NCBI RefSeq assembly: GCF_002091985.1
Contig: NZ_MKKX01000033.1
Location: forward strand, 124,001-188,000
Direction of reading: 5' to 3'
DNA from: Rhodococcus sp. 1163
GTDB taxonomy: Bacteria > Actinomycetota > Actinomycetes > Mycobacteriales > Mycobacteriaceae
Length of the DNA stretch: 64,000 bases
Position numbers and translations under genes: made by a program. Shown piece after piece: positions 7,512 to 16,396 of the stretch (positions within the stretch are counted from its first letter, which is position 1; the number at the start of each line of letters is the position of its first letter). The notes under the pieces are model-generated. The model worked only from the letters and a program-made list of their open reading frames with translations, searched no databases and was not told the DNA's origin.

Positions 7512-9158
7512 ATGCCTGGTAGACACAGTCCAGCGAAACATAGTGCCGCTAGTTCGGCCACCCACTCGACGGGATTGGTGAAGTACGGCGTTCTCGCTGT
7601 CGTACTCCTGGTGATCGTCGGTGTCGGCGTCTTCGCCGCGCAGAAAGCATTCGGGTCCGGGTGCAAGGATCCATCCACCTACACCCTTGCTGCCGACCCG
7701 GCGATCGCGAGCGTCGTGCAGGACGTGGTCGACGACACGTCGGCCGAGGATCTCGGTTGCGCAAACATCGAGGTGACGGCCACCGACTCGGGAGAGGCAT
7801 CCGCTGCCGTGTCCAAGGGCGTGGATGTCCCCTCGCTGTGGATACCGGATTCGGCACTCTGGGTGGGTAAGACAGTTCGGGCCACCGGCTCGCTCGTCGA
7901 TGTCGCCAGCCAGTCCGTCGCGAGCTCGCCTGCGGTGATAGCCGCTCGTCGAGACGAGGTGCCGTTCTTCGACACCTGGCTCACCGCGCTACAACTCAAA
8001 AGTCTCCGGATCGGAAATCCGTTGACCAACACCATTTCCGACGCTGCAATCCTCGGTGCCCTCGCCGAGGCCGGTGCAGACGCCGCCACAGTCGACTCCG
8101 TCTCTGCTGCCCTGGTCCCGATCGCGCAGGCGCAGGCGTCGACGAGAGGCGAGGCAGATCCGGTTGTTCGCCTCGACGACATGGCTACCGATGGTGGCGT
8201 TTCCGTCGTCTCCGAACAGACGCTGGTGGATTACGAGAAGTCGACCGGCACCGAGCTCGGCGCCACGGCACCGCCGACGGGTAGCTTCTTCCTGAATTAC
8301 CCACTCGCCGTCACCGAACCCGCCGGTGCCTCTCACGAGAGCGCCAAGACCGTCGGACTCGCCGTCGCCGATGCACTTGGCTCCTCTTCCGGCCTGGCAG
8401 CGTTGTCCGACGCAGGCTTCCGTCCACCGGACAACACACCTCTCAGCGACGGCCGCGGCGTCGGAAAGATCCTGACGTTGACCATCGCCGACCAGCAGAC
8501 CGCCGAGGCGACGTTGCGGCAGTATCAAGTACTGGCCCTGCCGTCGCGGACTCTGGTGATGGAGGACGTTTCCGGTTCGATGGCCTACGGTGCCGGCGCG
8601 GACACGCGCATCGGATTGACCGTTCAAGCCAGCGCAACGGGAAGCAAGCTGTTCCCCGACAATGCGGCGATGGGGCTGTGGGCATTCTCGATCGGCCTCG
8701 GCGGCGGCAGTCAGGACTACAAGGAATTGGTTCCGATTCGCCGTCTCGACGAAGACGTGAACGGGACCTCGCAACGCAACCTCGTCGTCCAGCAGATCGC
8801 CGCCCTCCCGGGTCTGGTCGGCGGGGGTACCGGCCTATACGACACGACTCTTGCCGCATTCCGCAAGGTCAAAGAGGGATACGACCCCGACTACATCAAC
8901 AGCGTCATCATCTTGACCGACGGTTCCAACGAGGATCCAGGCAGCGTCGGGCTAGAGGAGTTGCTCTCCACGCTCCGCGCGGAGCAGGACCCGACGAAGC
9001 CGGTCATCATCGTCACCATCGGCATCACCGACGACGCCGACGCCGGAGTACTTCAACAGATCTCTTCGGCCACCGGTGGTACAAGCTTTTTGGCTCGAAA
9101 TCCAGCAGAAATTCCCAATGTGTTCGTGAATGCTCTCAAAAGTCGATCAGGTCGCTGA
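7512..9158 (+). CDS. Membrane-anchored substrate-binding-like and VWA domain protein (copy 1)
   Basis: This 548-residue protein has a basic N-terminus, one membrane helix (about residues 22-43) and an extracytoplasmic remainder. The middle part resembles a bacterial solute-binding domain (SLWIPDSALWVGKT, PTGSFFLNYPLAVT). The C-terminal third is a von Willebrand factor A domain with a MIDAS: DVSGSM (DxSxS) near residue 352, a Thr in GGGTGLYDTTL, and LTDGSNED. The MIDAS is complete, so metal-dependent ligand binding is expected. A paralogue lies directly downstream. Such fusions are widespread in actinobacteria, but their ligands are unknown. ATG 7512 has AGAGG about 10 bp upstream. Confidence 0.85.
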   Translation: MPGRHSPAKHSAASSATHSTGLVKYGVLAVVLLVIVGVGVFAAQKAFGSGCKDPSTYTLAADPAIASVVQDVVDDTSAEDLGCANIEVTATDSGEASAAVSKGVDVPSLWIPDSALWVGKTVRATGSLVDVASQSVASSPAVIAARRDEVPFFDTWLTALQLKSLRIGNPLTNTISDAAILGALAEAGADAATVDSVSAALVPIAQAQASTRGEADPVVRLDDMATDGGVSVVSEQTLVDYEKSTGTELGATAPPTGSFFLNYPLAVTEPAGASHESAKTVGLAVADALGSSSGLAALSDAGFRPPDNTPLSDGRGVGKILTLTIADQQTAEATLRQYQVLALPSRTLVMEDVSGSMAYGAGADTRIGLTVQASATGSKLFPDNAAMGLWAFSIGLGGGSQDYKELVPIRRLDEDVNGTSQRNLVVQQIAALPGLVGGGTGLYDTTLAAFRKVKEGYDPDYINSVIILTDGSNEDPGSVGLEELLSTLRAEQDPTKPVIIVTIGITDDADAGVLQQISSATGGTSFLARNPAEIPNVFVNALKSRSGR

Positions 9159-9256
9159 TTTTTGGGCTTTTTTGGGGTAAGCGTCTCCAGGGGTCGTATT
9201 TTGGTGCATGATGCAGGTCGCTGGTAAATAGCTGACCAATGGGGGAGTGCGCGGAA

Positions 9257-10906
9257 ATGTCTGGGCGTCACGGAACAGGAACTCGGAGCACTCCGGCTGC
9301 AAAATGGGCTGCGGTTGTGGTGGTGGCGGTCGTGGTCGTCGTGGGCGGGTACTTCGGAGTCCAGGCCGTACGCGCGACGGTGGCAGGTTGCGATTCCACG
9401 GGCCAGGTATCCCTGGCCGTGGACCCGACCATCGAGCCGGTGGTGACCGAGGTGTTGAGCCGGTCCAGCGAGCTCGACCGCGGTTGTACCGATTTCGAGA
9501 TTCGCGCCGAGGCGCCGACCGATACCGCAACGGAACTTGCCGGTGTCGATGGCAGCCGTCCCGACCTGTGGATTCCCGATTCGACGCTCTGGTTGCTCAA
9601 GACGCTTCGCTCGACTGGGGCGCTACCGGAAGTTGCGAAGTCCTCGGTCGCCAAAACGCTGCCGGTCTTGGTCACACGCCAAGGCGAAGCACCCACGGCA
9701 CAGAATTGGCTGCAGGTTCTGCAGACCCCACAGCAGCGCATCGGAGATCCACTCAACAGCAGCGTTTCGATTGCTTCGATACTGGGTGCGTTGGCCGAAT
9801 CAGAGGTCGCGATCTCCGATCCGAAGGCAGTCTCGGCAGCTCTGGTTCCCATCGCCCAGGATTACGGGCGGATCGCCGGTACCCCGCACGATACGAACGA
9901 CCTGGTAACCCAGGTCGCTGCCGAAGGAGGCAGCAGTGTCGCCACCGAACAGAGCGTGGTGGCCTACAACAAGGCCAACCCGCAGTCACCTCTCCTCGCG
10001 TCGGTCCCGCCGACCGGCAGCTACTTTTTGGACTACCCGCTTGCCGTGACCGCAGCGATGGGACCGGATTACGACGCCGCGAAGAAGGCCGGGGCCGCCC
10101 TGGCCTCGCTGTTGGCAAACTCGACGACAGCCAACGCGCTGCTCGAATCAGGTTTTCGACAGGCCAGTGGAACTCCGTTGACTGATGGCACAGGCGTCGG
10201 ATCGGTTGCCGCCCTCGAACTGAAGAATCCACTCTCCATCGAATCGACGCTCCGGGACTGGTCGGTTCTGGCCCTGCCACTGCGAACAGTCGTAGTGGAA
10301 GACGTATCCGGGTCGATGGCGGTCAAATCGGGTGACTCGACCCGCATCGCATTGACCGTCGAGGCGAGCCTCGGCGGTAACGCACTGTTCAACTCTCAAG
10401 CAGAGATGGGTTTGTGGGCGTTCTCGATCGGACTCGGCGGAGGCAGTCAGGACTACCGTGAACTGGTCCCCATCGGACCTGAAAGCAATGTCGTCAACGG
10501 ACTTCCCCAGCGTGAAGCAATTCTCGCCGGCATTCGGTCGCTACCGTCACTGGTCGGTGGGGGTACTGGCCTGTACGACACCACGCTTGCTGCCTTCCGG
10601 AGAGTGAAGGAAGGCTACGACCCCAACTTCGTCAACAGTGTCATCCTGTTGACCGATGGTGCCAACGAAGATCCAGGTAGTCCGAGTCTCGACGACTTGA
10701 TCGCCACGTTGCAGCGTGAGCAGGATCCGGTTCGGCCGGTGGTCATCGTGACGGTCGGCATCACGACGGACGCGGATCCTGTTGCCCTGCAGAAGATTTC
10801 CGCGGCCACAGGCGGTACGAGCTACATCGCCGAGGACCCGCGCGACATCCCCGATGTGTTCGTCCAAGCGCTCAACAGCCGAACCCAGCGTATCGGCGGG
10901 GAATAA
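9257..10906 (+). CDS. Membrane-anchored substrate-binding-like and VWA domain protein (copy 2)
   Basis: This 549-residue paralogue of the preceding gene has the same layout: MSGRHG N-terminus, membrane helix at about residues 16-38, binding-protein-like middle and a C-terminal VWA domain with complete MIDAS (DVSGSMA, GGGTGLYDTTL, LTDGANED). The copies match nearly word for word in the VWA part (SIGLGGGSQDY, FRRVKEGYDP) and are more divergent in the middle. ATG 9257 is preceded by GGGGGAG at a good distance and aligns with the start of copy 1; an in-frame ATG at 9239 would lie upstream of that ribosome binding site. The 98-bp gap to copy 1 leaves room for its own promoter. Confidence 0.85.
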   Translation: MSGRHGTGTRSTPAAKWAAVVVVAVVVVVGGYFGVQAVRATVAGCDSTGQVSLAVDPTIEPVVTEVLSRSSELDRGCTDFEIRAEAPTDTATELAGVDGSRPDLWIPDSTLWLLKTLRSTGALPEVAKSSVAKTLPVLVTRQGEAPTAQNWLQVLQTPQQRIGDPLNSSVSIASILGALAESEVAISDPKAVSAALVPIAQDYGRIAGTPHDTNDLVTQVAAEGGSSVATEQSVVAYNKANPQSPLLASVPPTGSYFLDYPLAVTAAMGPDYDAAKKAGAALASLLANSTTANALLESGFRQASGTPLTDGTGVGSVAALELKNPLSIESTLRDWSVLALPLRTVVVEDVSGSMAVKSGDSTRIALTVEASLGGNALFNSQAEMGLWAFSIGLGGGSQDYRELVPIGPESNVVNGLPQREAILAGIRSLPSLVGGGTGLYDTTLAAFRRVKEGYDPNFVNSVILLTDGANEDPGSPSLDDLIATLQREQDPVRPVVIVTVGITTDADPVALQKISAATGGTSYIAEDPRDIPDVFVQALNSRTQRIGGE

Positions 10907-11004
10907 CCGCACCGTAAGTCGATCGGAATGGACAAGGCCGGCCACCCCCGATCGTACAAAGCGATATATCGATCAGCGGCACAGAGGCGAGGTAGTGTCG
11001 GTCG

Positions 11005-11391
11005 ATGTTGGCAACCGCAATTATCGTCATCACCTTTGCTCTGGTTTTCTACTCGATCGGCGTCTGGTCGGAACGGATCCAGAAGACGCTGAAGTGGTGG
11101 CACGCCGGTGCTTTCACTCTCGGCCTCATATGCGATGCAACGGGCACCTTTTTGATGAGCCGAATTGCCGATCAGTCGACGGATACCGGCGTGTCCACTT
11201 TCAACCGCCTCATGGTCGTCACCGGAGCCTTGGCTATCGTGCTCATGGCAATTCACCTGGTGTGGGCTGTCATCGTCCTACTTCGAGATCGCCCCTCCGA
11301 GAAGGCGAAGTTTCACAAGTTCAGCCTGATCGTGTGGGCTATCTGGTTGGTGCCCTACTTCACGGGAGCCATCGGCGCGATGACGGGTTAG
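11005..11391 (+). CDS. HsmA-family four-helix membrane protein
   Basis: This 128-residue protein has four membrane helices (about residues 3-20, 32-50, 70-92 and 104-124). The pattern YSIGVWSERIQKTLKWWHAGAF, then LICDATGT, and KFHKFSLIVWAIWLVPYFTG near the end matches the small HsmA / TIGR03987 membrane family. Conserved His and Trp residues near helix ends are seen, but no enzyme function is established. It stands alone between the VWA pair and the convergent ECF transporter genes, ending 9 bp from the end of ecfT. Confidence 0.75.
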   Translation: MLATAIIVITFALVFYSIGVWSERIQKTLKWWHAGAFTLGLICDATGTFLMSRIADQSTDTGVSTFNRLMVVTGALAIVLMAIHLVWAVIVLLRDRPSEKAKFHKFSLIVWAIWLVPYFTGAIGAMTG

Positions 11392-11399
11392 ACCCGAAA

Positions 11400-12134
11400 T
11401 CAGAACGCGAACGTGACTACCAGGGCTGCGGTGCAGCTGAGCACGACGACGGTGAAGGCAAGGACGTCGGGCAGGTGCGGTCGGCTGGGATAGGCGGTTA
11501 TCTGGCCAGCGCCGCCGCGGGCGGTGATGGCTTCACCCATTTCCGTGGCCCGACGGATGGCAATGGACATCGTTGCGGTGATGAGGTCGACGATCGAATT
11601 GTCCGCGACGCTGTTGAGGACCGATTTGGGGCGCAGGCGTCGGGCAGCGATCATGACGCGCATTTCCTCGATCAACAACGGAAGCGAACGTAGGCACAAT
11701 GCGACGGTCGCGGCCCATTCGTCGACCGGCAACCGCAGCTTCTTCAGCGGCGTTCCGAGAATGGAGACGGCGGGTGCGATATCGCTCATCGACGTCGTCC
11801 AGCCGATCATCAGCGACGCCCCGAGCAGCACGAATGCGAACACCATTGCCCGCAGAAAGAGCAGCACAGCCGAGAACCCCAACGGCGCGTTGATGAGTGC
11901 GCCGATCAGGAAGAGAACCCAGATCAACTTCGGCGGGCGGGGTATCGCGGTCGGCGGCACGCGCGCGATGATCGCGGTGACCACCAGCAGGCCGACGACG
12001 ATCCCCAGTGCCGGCCACGACGGCGCGATCAGCAGCGTGAGGCTGATGAGCACCACAGACATCAGCTTCGTGCCGGCCCAGAGTCGGTGTATCGGCGAGT
12101 GCCGCGGAACTTGGCGCAGTACAACAGTTGTCAC
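11400..12134 (-). CDS. ECF transporter transmembrane component (EcfT/CbiQ family)
   Basis: This 244-residue membrane protein has five or six helices. It carries the EcfT features: an N-terminal PIHRLWAGTKL motif and, near the C-terminus, the coupling-helix pattern with Ala-Arg-Arg and Ala-Arg-Gly (MIAARRLRPKS about residue 170 and AITARGGAG about residue 211). These are the sites that contact the ATPases. It is the counterpart of M. tuberculosis Rv2325c. The GTG start at 12132-12134 overlaps the stop of the upstream ATPase gene by 4 bp. The substrate is unknown. Confidence 0.88.
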   Translation of the reverse strand: MTTVVLRQVPRHSPIHRLWAGTKLMSVVLISLTLLIAPSWPALGIVVGLLVVTAIIARVPPTAIPRPPKLIWVLFLIGALINAPLGFSAVLLFLRAMVFAFVLLGASLMIGWTTSMSDIAPAVSILGTPLKKLRLPVDEWAATVALCLRSLPLLIEEMRVMIAARRLRPKSVLNSVADNSIVDLITATMSIAIRRATEMGEAITARGGAGQITAYPSRPHLPDVLAFTVVVLSCTAALVVTFAF

Positions 12135-14158
12135 GACGCGACTCCGCGGGTTGTCGTTTCGGACGTGATGCGCCCGCCGGAAAGGGTGATCGTTCGGTCG
12201 CACACGCTGTCGATACCGTCGATATCGTGCGAAATGACTATTATCGCGATTCCCTGACGTCGTAGTTGACCGAGCACACCGATGATGTCGGTTCGTCCCG
12301 GCGGATCGAGTCCGGCGAGCGGTTCGTCGAGGACGAGCACCCGAGGCTTGTTCACCACGAGCCCGGCGATGACGACCCGACGCATCTGTCCGCCGCTGAG
12401 TGAATCGATCTCTCGACCTGCGAGCAGTCGATCCAAGCCGACCGCGTCCATTGCGCGAGAGACCTGCACGGAACCCACTTCCGGGCCCCCGGCAGCCGCG
12501 ATATCCTCTGCGACCGTGCGGCGCTGAAGCTGTAACCGTGAGTGCTGAAACGCCAGACCTACGACACCGACGTTGTCCGACACCGGAGAACCGTCGAAAT
12601 CCGCGGTCCCGGTCGACGGCTTGGTCAGTCCCGCGAGAATCCATGCGAGCGTGGACTTTCCGGATCCATTGCCGCCCAGGACAAGCAGCCCGTCACCAGC
12701 GTGCACTGTCAGGTCGATCCCGGTGAGCGCCAACTGCGACCACGGTGTGCGCCTGTTGTAGGTGTGCCCGACTCCGCGAAGAGTCATGATCGGTGGTCCG
12801 GCACGAAAGTGGGTGGTCGCCGGGTCGAGCAACGCCGTACGCATCCATTCGGCGCTGTGTTGCACCTGCGCCCCGCCCTGAAGATGAACGACGCGATCGG
12901 CCGCAACCGTTTCCAGCTCTTGGTGCGTCACGAGTACGACGGACATCCGGTGTCGAGTGGGGAGATCGGCCAGCAGCGCCACCAGACTCGCTCGGCCTGC
13001 GGCGTCGACCATCGTGGTTGCTTCGTCGGCGATCAGTAGTGCGGGGCGCCGCGCCAGTGCAGCCGCGACCGCCAACCGTTGCATTTCACCGCCCGACAGA
13101 GTCGAGGTGTCGCGTGCTCCCATTCCGCCCAGACCCACTTCGGTCAGCAACGCGTCGATATCTGTCTCGGCGTCTGCGGGCAGACCCCACACGACGTCGT
13201 CGCCGACGCGGCTGCCGAGGATCTGACTCTCCGGCCGCTGCAGAACCACTGCCGTTCCGCCTGCCAGCCCCAAACCGGCGACACCGGGACGGTCCACGGT
13301 CCCGGTGGTGGGTGTGCGGCCCGCGAGGATTCGAGTCAGCGTCGACTTTCCGGACCCGTTGTGCCCGACCACGGCGACGAACTCCCCGAAATCGATGGTG
13401 AGGTCGAGGCCCTGCAAGGCGGCGGTGCGGGAGCCGTCGTAACTGAACCCGACGTTGTTCAAGCGAACTGGTAGCGGTGCCACTACTCCGTCGATCGCGG
13501 CAGGTAGGTGATCAGCGACGGGGATTGTCGAGAGGCGGTCGAGAATTGCTCCGAGGATCAGCCACGTGAAGAACACACCGAGGACAATGCTGAATATCGC
13601 GGTGCCGAGTATCCACCACCACCAGTTGTCCAGCACGGCAACGACACCCGAACGCAACGTGTCCGCGGCAGGTATCAGGATTTCGGTCCGCGACATCAGT
13701 CGGGCGACGCCCTCGATGGTGTTCTCGATAGTTTTCAGAAACAGCTCACGCAGTGGCGCCAACAGGAACAACACGCCCACCGTCACCAAACCGATGGCGG
13801 GCCCGACGATCGCTGAGGTGACGAGCACTCGGAACAGCCCATGACCGAGACGTTTCGCCCGTCCGACCATCCCGCCGAGAAGAGCAGCCGTGGCCACGGT
13901 GACGGCCGTCGACCACCCGGCGGCAACGAACGCGACGAGGGTTCCGGCCACAGCTGCCGAGACGAGCACCCGAGTGCGATGGCGTTGCGCGACGACAGCC
14001 ATCGGGACAGCAGCTACGATCTGTAACGCGGTGGCCAGCGGAACCACCATCGCAACCACCGAGAGAGCGACTGCAAAGCTGCTCATCACGGCGGCCGTCG
14101 CGAGTTCGACAGGCGTCAACGCAGTCGACGTGTGGTGTTCGGTGCGGCTTTCGGTCAC
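12131..14158 (-). CDS. Fused membrane domain plus two ABC ATPase domains (ECF-type)
   Basis: This protein of about 675 residues has an N-terminal part (to about residue 220) with six or seven membrane helices like an S-component or DUF2232 domain, then two full ABC ATPase domains. The first has Walker A GHNGSGKST, signature LSGGEMQRLA and Walker B LLIADEATTMV; the second has GGNGSGKST, LSGGQMRRVV and VLVLDEPLAGLD. The first Walker B ends in Glu-Ala-Thr. The layout equals M. tuberculosis Rv2326c, which also sits beside an EcfT gene. GTG 14158 is chosen as start; GTG 14188 would add ten residues. Together with EcfT it should form a vitamin or metal importer of unknown substrate. Confidence 0.88.
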   Translation of the reverse strand: MTESRTEHHTSTALTPVELATAAVMSSFAVALSVVAMVVPLATALQIVAAVPMAVVAQRHRTRVLVSAAVAGTLVAFVAAGWSTAVTVATAALLGGMVGRAKRLGHGLFRVLVTSAIVGPAIGLVTVGVLFLLAPLRELFLKTIENTIEGVARLMSRTEILIPAADTLRSGVVAVLDNWWWWILGTAIFSIVLGVFFTWLILGAILDRLSTIPVADHLPAAIDGVVAPLPVRLNNVGFSYDGSRTAALQGLDLTIDFGEFVAVVGHNGSGKSTLTRILAGRTPTTGTVDRPGVAGLGLAGGTAVVLQRPESQILGSRVGDDVVWGLPADAETDIDALLTEVGLGGMGARDTSTLSGGEMQRLAVAAALARRPALLIADEATTMVDAAGRASLVALLADLPTRHRMSVVLVTHQELETVAADRVVHLQGGAQVQHSAEWMRTALLDPATTHFRAGPPIMTLRGVGHTYNRRTPWSQLALTGIDLTVHAGDGLLVLGGNGSGKSTLAWILAGLTKPSTGTADFDGSPVSDNVGVVGLAFQHSRLQLQRRTVAEDIAAAGGPEVGSVQVSRAMDAVGLDRLLAGREIDSLSGGQMRRVVIAGLVVNKPRVLVLDEPLAGLDPPGRTDIIGVLGQLRRQGIAIIVISHDIDGIDSVCDRTITLSGGRITSETTTRGVAS

Positions 14159-14221
14159 CGGTCCAGTGTGCCAGCACCGTCCTTGCACTCACGCCAACAG
14201 AAACCAGAGAGGCGTACCCGA

Positions 14222-14674
14222 GTGATCACGGTGGAAGAAGAAGGCTGGGATACCCCGGCCGGGGCACAGTTGCGAGCCGCTCAGCGGGCGGAGTTGGATG
14301 CTCGCTACGGAAACAGCAGCCACGAACCAGGGATGCCACCGTCCGGGGAGGACATGCTGGTGTTCGTCGTCGCGCGCGACGATTCGTCGGTAGGCATCGG
14401 GTGCGGGGGACTTCGGTTGCTCGGGGGCGAGGAAGCGGAGATCAAGCGGATGTACGTCATTCCCGCTGAACGTGGACGCGGTGCATCGGTCGCAATTTTG
14501 CGCAAGCTCGAGGAAGCAGCGCGCGCCCACGGTATCCATACTCTCAAGTTGGAAACCGGATCGGGTCAACCGGACGCCGTCAGATTTTACGAACGGGAGG
14601 GCTACACCAGGATCGAGCCATTCGGCCCGTACGTCGACGCCCTGACCTCGATCTGCTACGCCCGCACGCTGTAG
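14222..14674 (+). CDS. GNAT-family N-acetyltransferase
   Basis: This 150-residue protein has the GNAT core: strands around DMLVFVVARDD and GCGGLRLL, then the acetyl-CoA motif EIKRMYVIPAERGRGASVAIL (Arg-Gly-Arg-Gly-Ala, about residues 80-100), and the C-terminal ALTSICYAR strand after FYEREGYTRIEPFGPY. These match small-molecule acetyltransferases of the YafP/ElaA-like group; the acceptor is unknown. GTG 14222 is chosen because GAGAGG lies upstream and the earlier sequence overlaps the divergent ECF gene region. A strong bidirectional hairpin follows at 14692. Confidence 0.85.
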   Translation: MITVEEEGWDTPAGAQLRAAQRAELDARYGNSSHEPGMPPSGEDMLVFVVARDDSSVGIGCGGLRLLGGEEAEIKRMYVIPAERGRGASVAILRKLEEAARAHGIHTLKLETGSGQPDAVRFYEREGYTRIEPFGPYVDALTSICYARTL

Positions 14675-14691
14675 AACCAAGTCCGGAAACG

Positions 14692-14731
14692 ACTGTGCGC
14701 GCGCAACCATCGGTCGCGCGCGCACAGTTTT
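14692..14731. terminator. Bidirectional terminator between convergent genes
   Basis: A 13-bp perfect stem (14692-14704 with 14716-14728) made mostly of GC is followed by TTTT on the plus strand. It sits between the acetyltransferase and the DEAD-box helicase, which converge. Confidence 0.85.
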
Positions 14732-14739
14732 CGTTGGAT

Positions 14740-16140
14740 CTAGCGAGTACGGCTCGCGGCAGGACCTGCGGGACGGCGACTACGGCCACCGCCGCCGCCG
14801 GCTGCGTGCTGGCGTGCTGCGCCGCCTTGGCTGCCTTGGCCCTGACCGCCACCGCCGCTGCGACGCGGAGCGCCGCCGCTGCGAGGGTTGCTGCTGCTGC
14901 GTGAGCTGCCGTTGCCGCGTGGGCTGCCCTGGCGCGGCTGCTGAACAGCCTTGACCGGTACGGGCTCGACGTACCGAGCCTGCTCGCCGACGAGTTCGGA
15001 CACCTGGGGCGAGTCCGCCGTGACGCGGACCGGGGTCACCTTGATGTTGGCCTTGCGCAGGAGGATTGCTGTGTCCTTGCGCTGCTCTGGGAGAACGACC
15101 GTCACGACATCTCCGGCGCTTCCCGCGCGAGCGGTGCGGCCCGAACGGTGCAGGTATGCCTTGTGCTCGGCAGGTGGATCCACGTGCACGACGAGCTGGA
15201 CGTCATCGACGTGCACACCGCGAGCGGCAACGTCGGTGGCGACGAGTACGCGCGCCGAGCCCGACGAGAACGCGAGTAGGTTTCGGTCACGTGCACCCTG
15301 AGACAGGTTGCCGTGCAAGTCGACCGACGGGATTCCAGCTTCGGTGAGCTGCTTGGCGAGCTTGCGGGCCTGATGCTTGGTCCGCATGAACAGGATGCGA
15401 CGTCCGGTGCCCGAGGCCAATTGCTGAACGAGCTTCTTCTTGGCTTCGACGCCGTCGACCTCGAAGACGCTGTGCGTCATGGCTTCTACGTGCGAGGTGA
15501 CCTCGTCGACGGAGTGCGTCACCTGGTCGGTGAGGAACCGCTTGACGAGCTTGTCGACGCCGTTGTCGAGCGTTGCCGAGAACAGGAGACGCTGACCCTT
15601 CGGCGGGGTAGCTGCGAGAAGTCGAGTGACGACCGGAAGGAACCCGAGGTCTGCCATGTGGTCGGCTTCGTCGAGAACGGTGATCTGCACGGAGTCGAGT
15701 GAGACGTGGCGCTGCTTCATCAGGTCTTCGAGCCGACCCGGGCAGGCGACGACGATATCGACGCCACCCTTGAGGGCGGATACCTGACGGTTCTGCGAGA
15801 CGCCACCGAAGATGGTCGTGACGCTGAGCTTGTACGCCGCGGCCAACGGTTCGATTGCGGCGGCGATCTGGGTTGCCAGCTCGCGAGTGGGGGCAAGGAT
15901 CAGCCCGCGTGGGCGGCCGGGCTTGCGGTTACCTGGGAGCTGTCCGGCGAGGCGCGCGACCATGGGGATGGCGAAAGCGAGTGTCTTGCCACTGCCCGTC
16001 TTTCCGCGGCCGAGAACGTCGCGTCCTACGAGAGTGTCGGGGAGTGTGTCCGCCTGGATAGGGAAGGCGTCGACCTTGCCCTGGCTGGAGAGAACTTCGG
16101 CGAGCGCGTTCGGAACGCCGAGTGAAGCAAAGGTAGTCAT
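14740..16140 (-). CDS. DEAD-box ATP-dependent RNA helicase
   Basis: This 466-residue protein carries all DEAD-box motifs in order: Q motif (FPIQADTLP), motif I GRGKTGSGKT, Ia APTRELA, GG, Ib CPGRLEDL, motif II DEAD, motif III SAT, IV FMRTKHQ, V ATDVAARGVHV and VI HRSGRTARAG. The last 80 or so residues are a low-complexity tail rich in Arg, Gly, Ser and Gln, as in RhlE-type RNA helicases that act on structured RNA or ribosome assembly, often in the cold. ATG 16140 is chosen because homologues begin near MTTFASLG; the open frame upstream is not conserved in style. The 256 bp upstream contain its promoter region. Confidence 0.92.
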   Translation of the reverse strand: MTTFASLGVPNALAEVLSSQGKVDAFPIQADTLPDTLVGRDVLGRGKTGSGKTLAFAIPMVARLAGQLPGNRKPGRPRGLILAPTRELATQIAAAIEPLAAAYKLSVTTIFGGVSQNRQVSALKGGVDIVVACPGRLEDLMKQRHVSLDSVQITVLDEADHMADLGFLPVVTRLLAATPPKGQRLLFSATLDNGVDKLVKRFLTDQVTHSVDEVTSHVEAMTHSVFEVDGVEAKKKLVQQLASGTGRRILFMRTKHQARKLAKQLTEAGIPSVDLHGNLSQGARDRNLLAFSSGSARVLVATDVAARGVHVDDVQLVVHVDPPAEHKAYLHRSGRTARAGSAGDVVTVVLPEQRKDTAILLRKANIKVTPVRVTADSPQVSELVGEQARYVEPVPVKAVQQPRQGSPRGNGSSRSSSNPRSGGAPRRSGGGGQGQGSQGGAARQHAAGGGGGRSRRPAGPAASRTR

Positions 16141-16396
16141 AACGATGTGATGCGCCTTTCGGGCAAGGTGTTGCACCACGGGCTGTACGCCCGACAAGTG
16201 CAAAGGGGTGGCGAGACTGCCGGTGGGCAGTTTCGATCGCCGTAAGAAAAGCCTGTGCGCGGTGCACATGGACTACGCGGCCGGGGCCGGGCGGAAGTAG
16301 AAGCATTCCACGACGTCTGACGTGCAGCTACGCGCGTCGATGACCAGTGTAACCGGTGGGGCTGTCGTTTCCTTCCCGGAGTGACCCATCAGGCAT

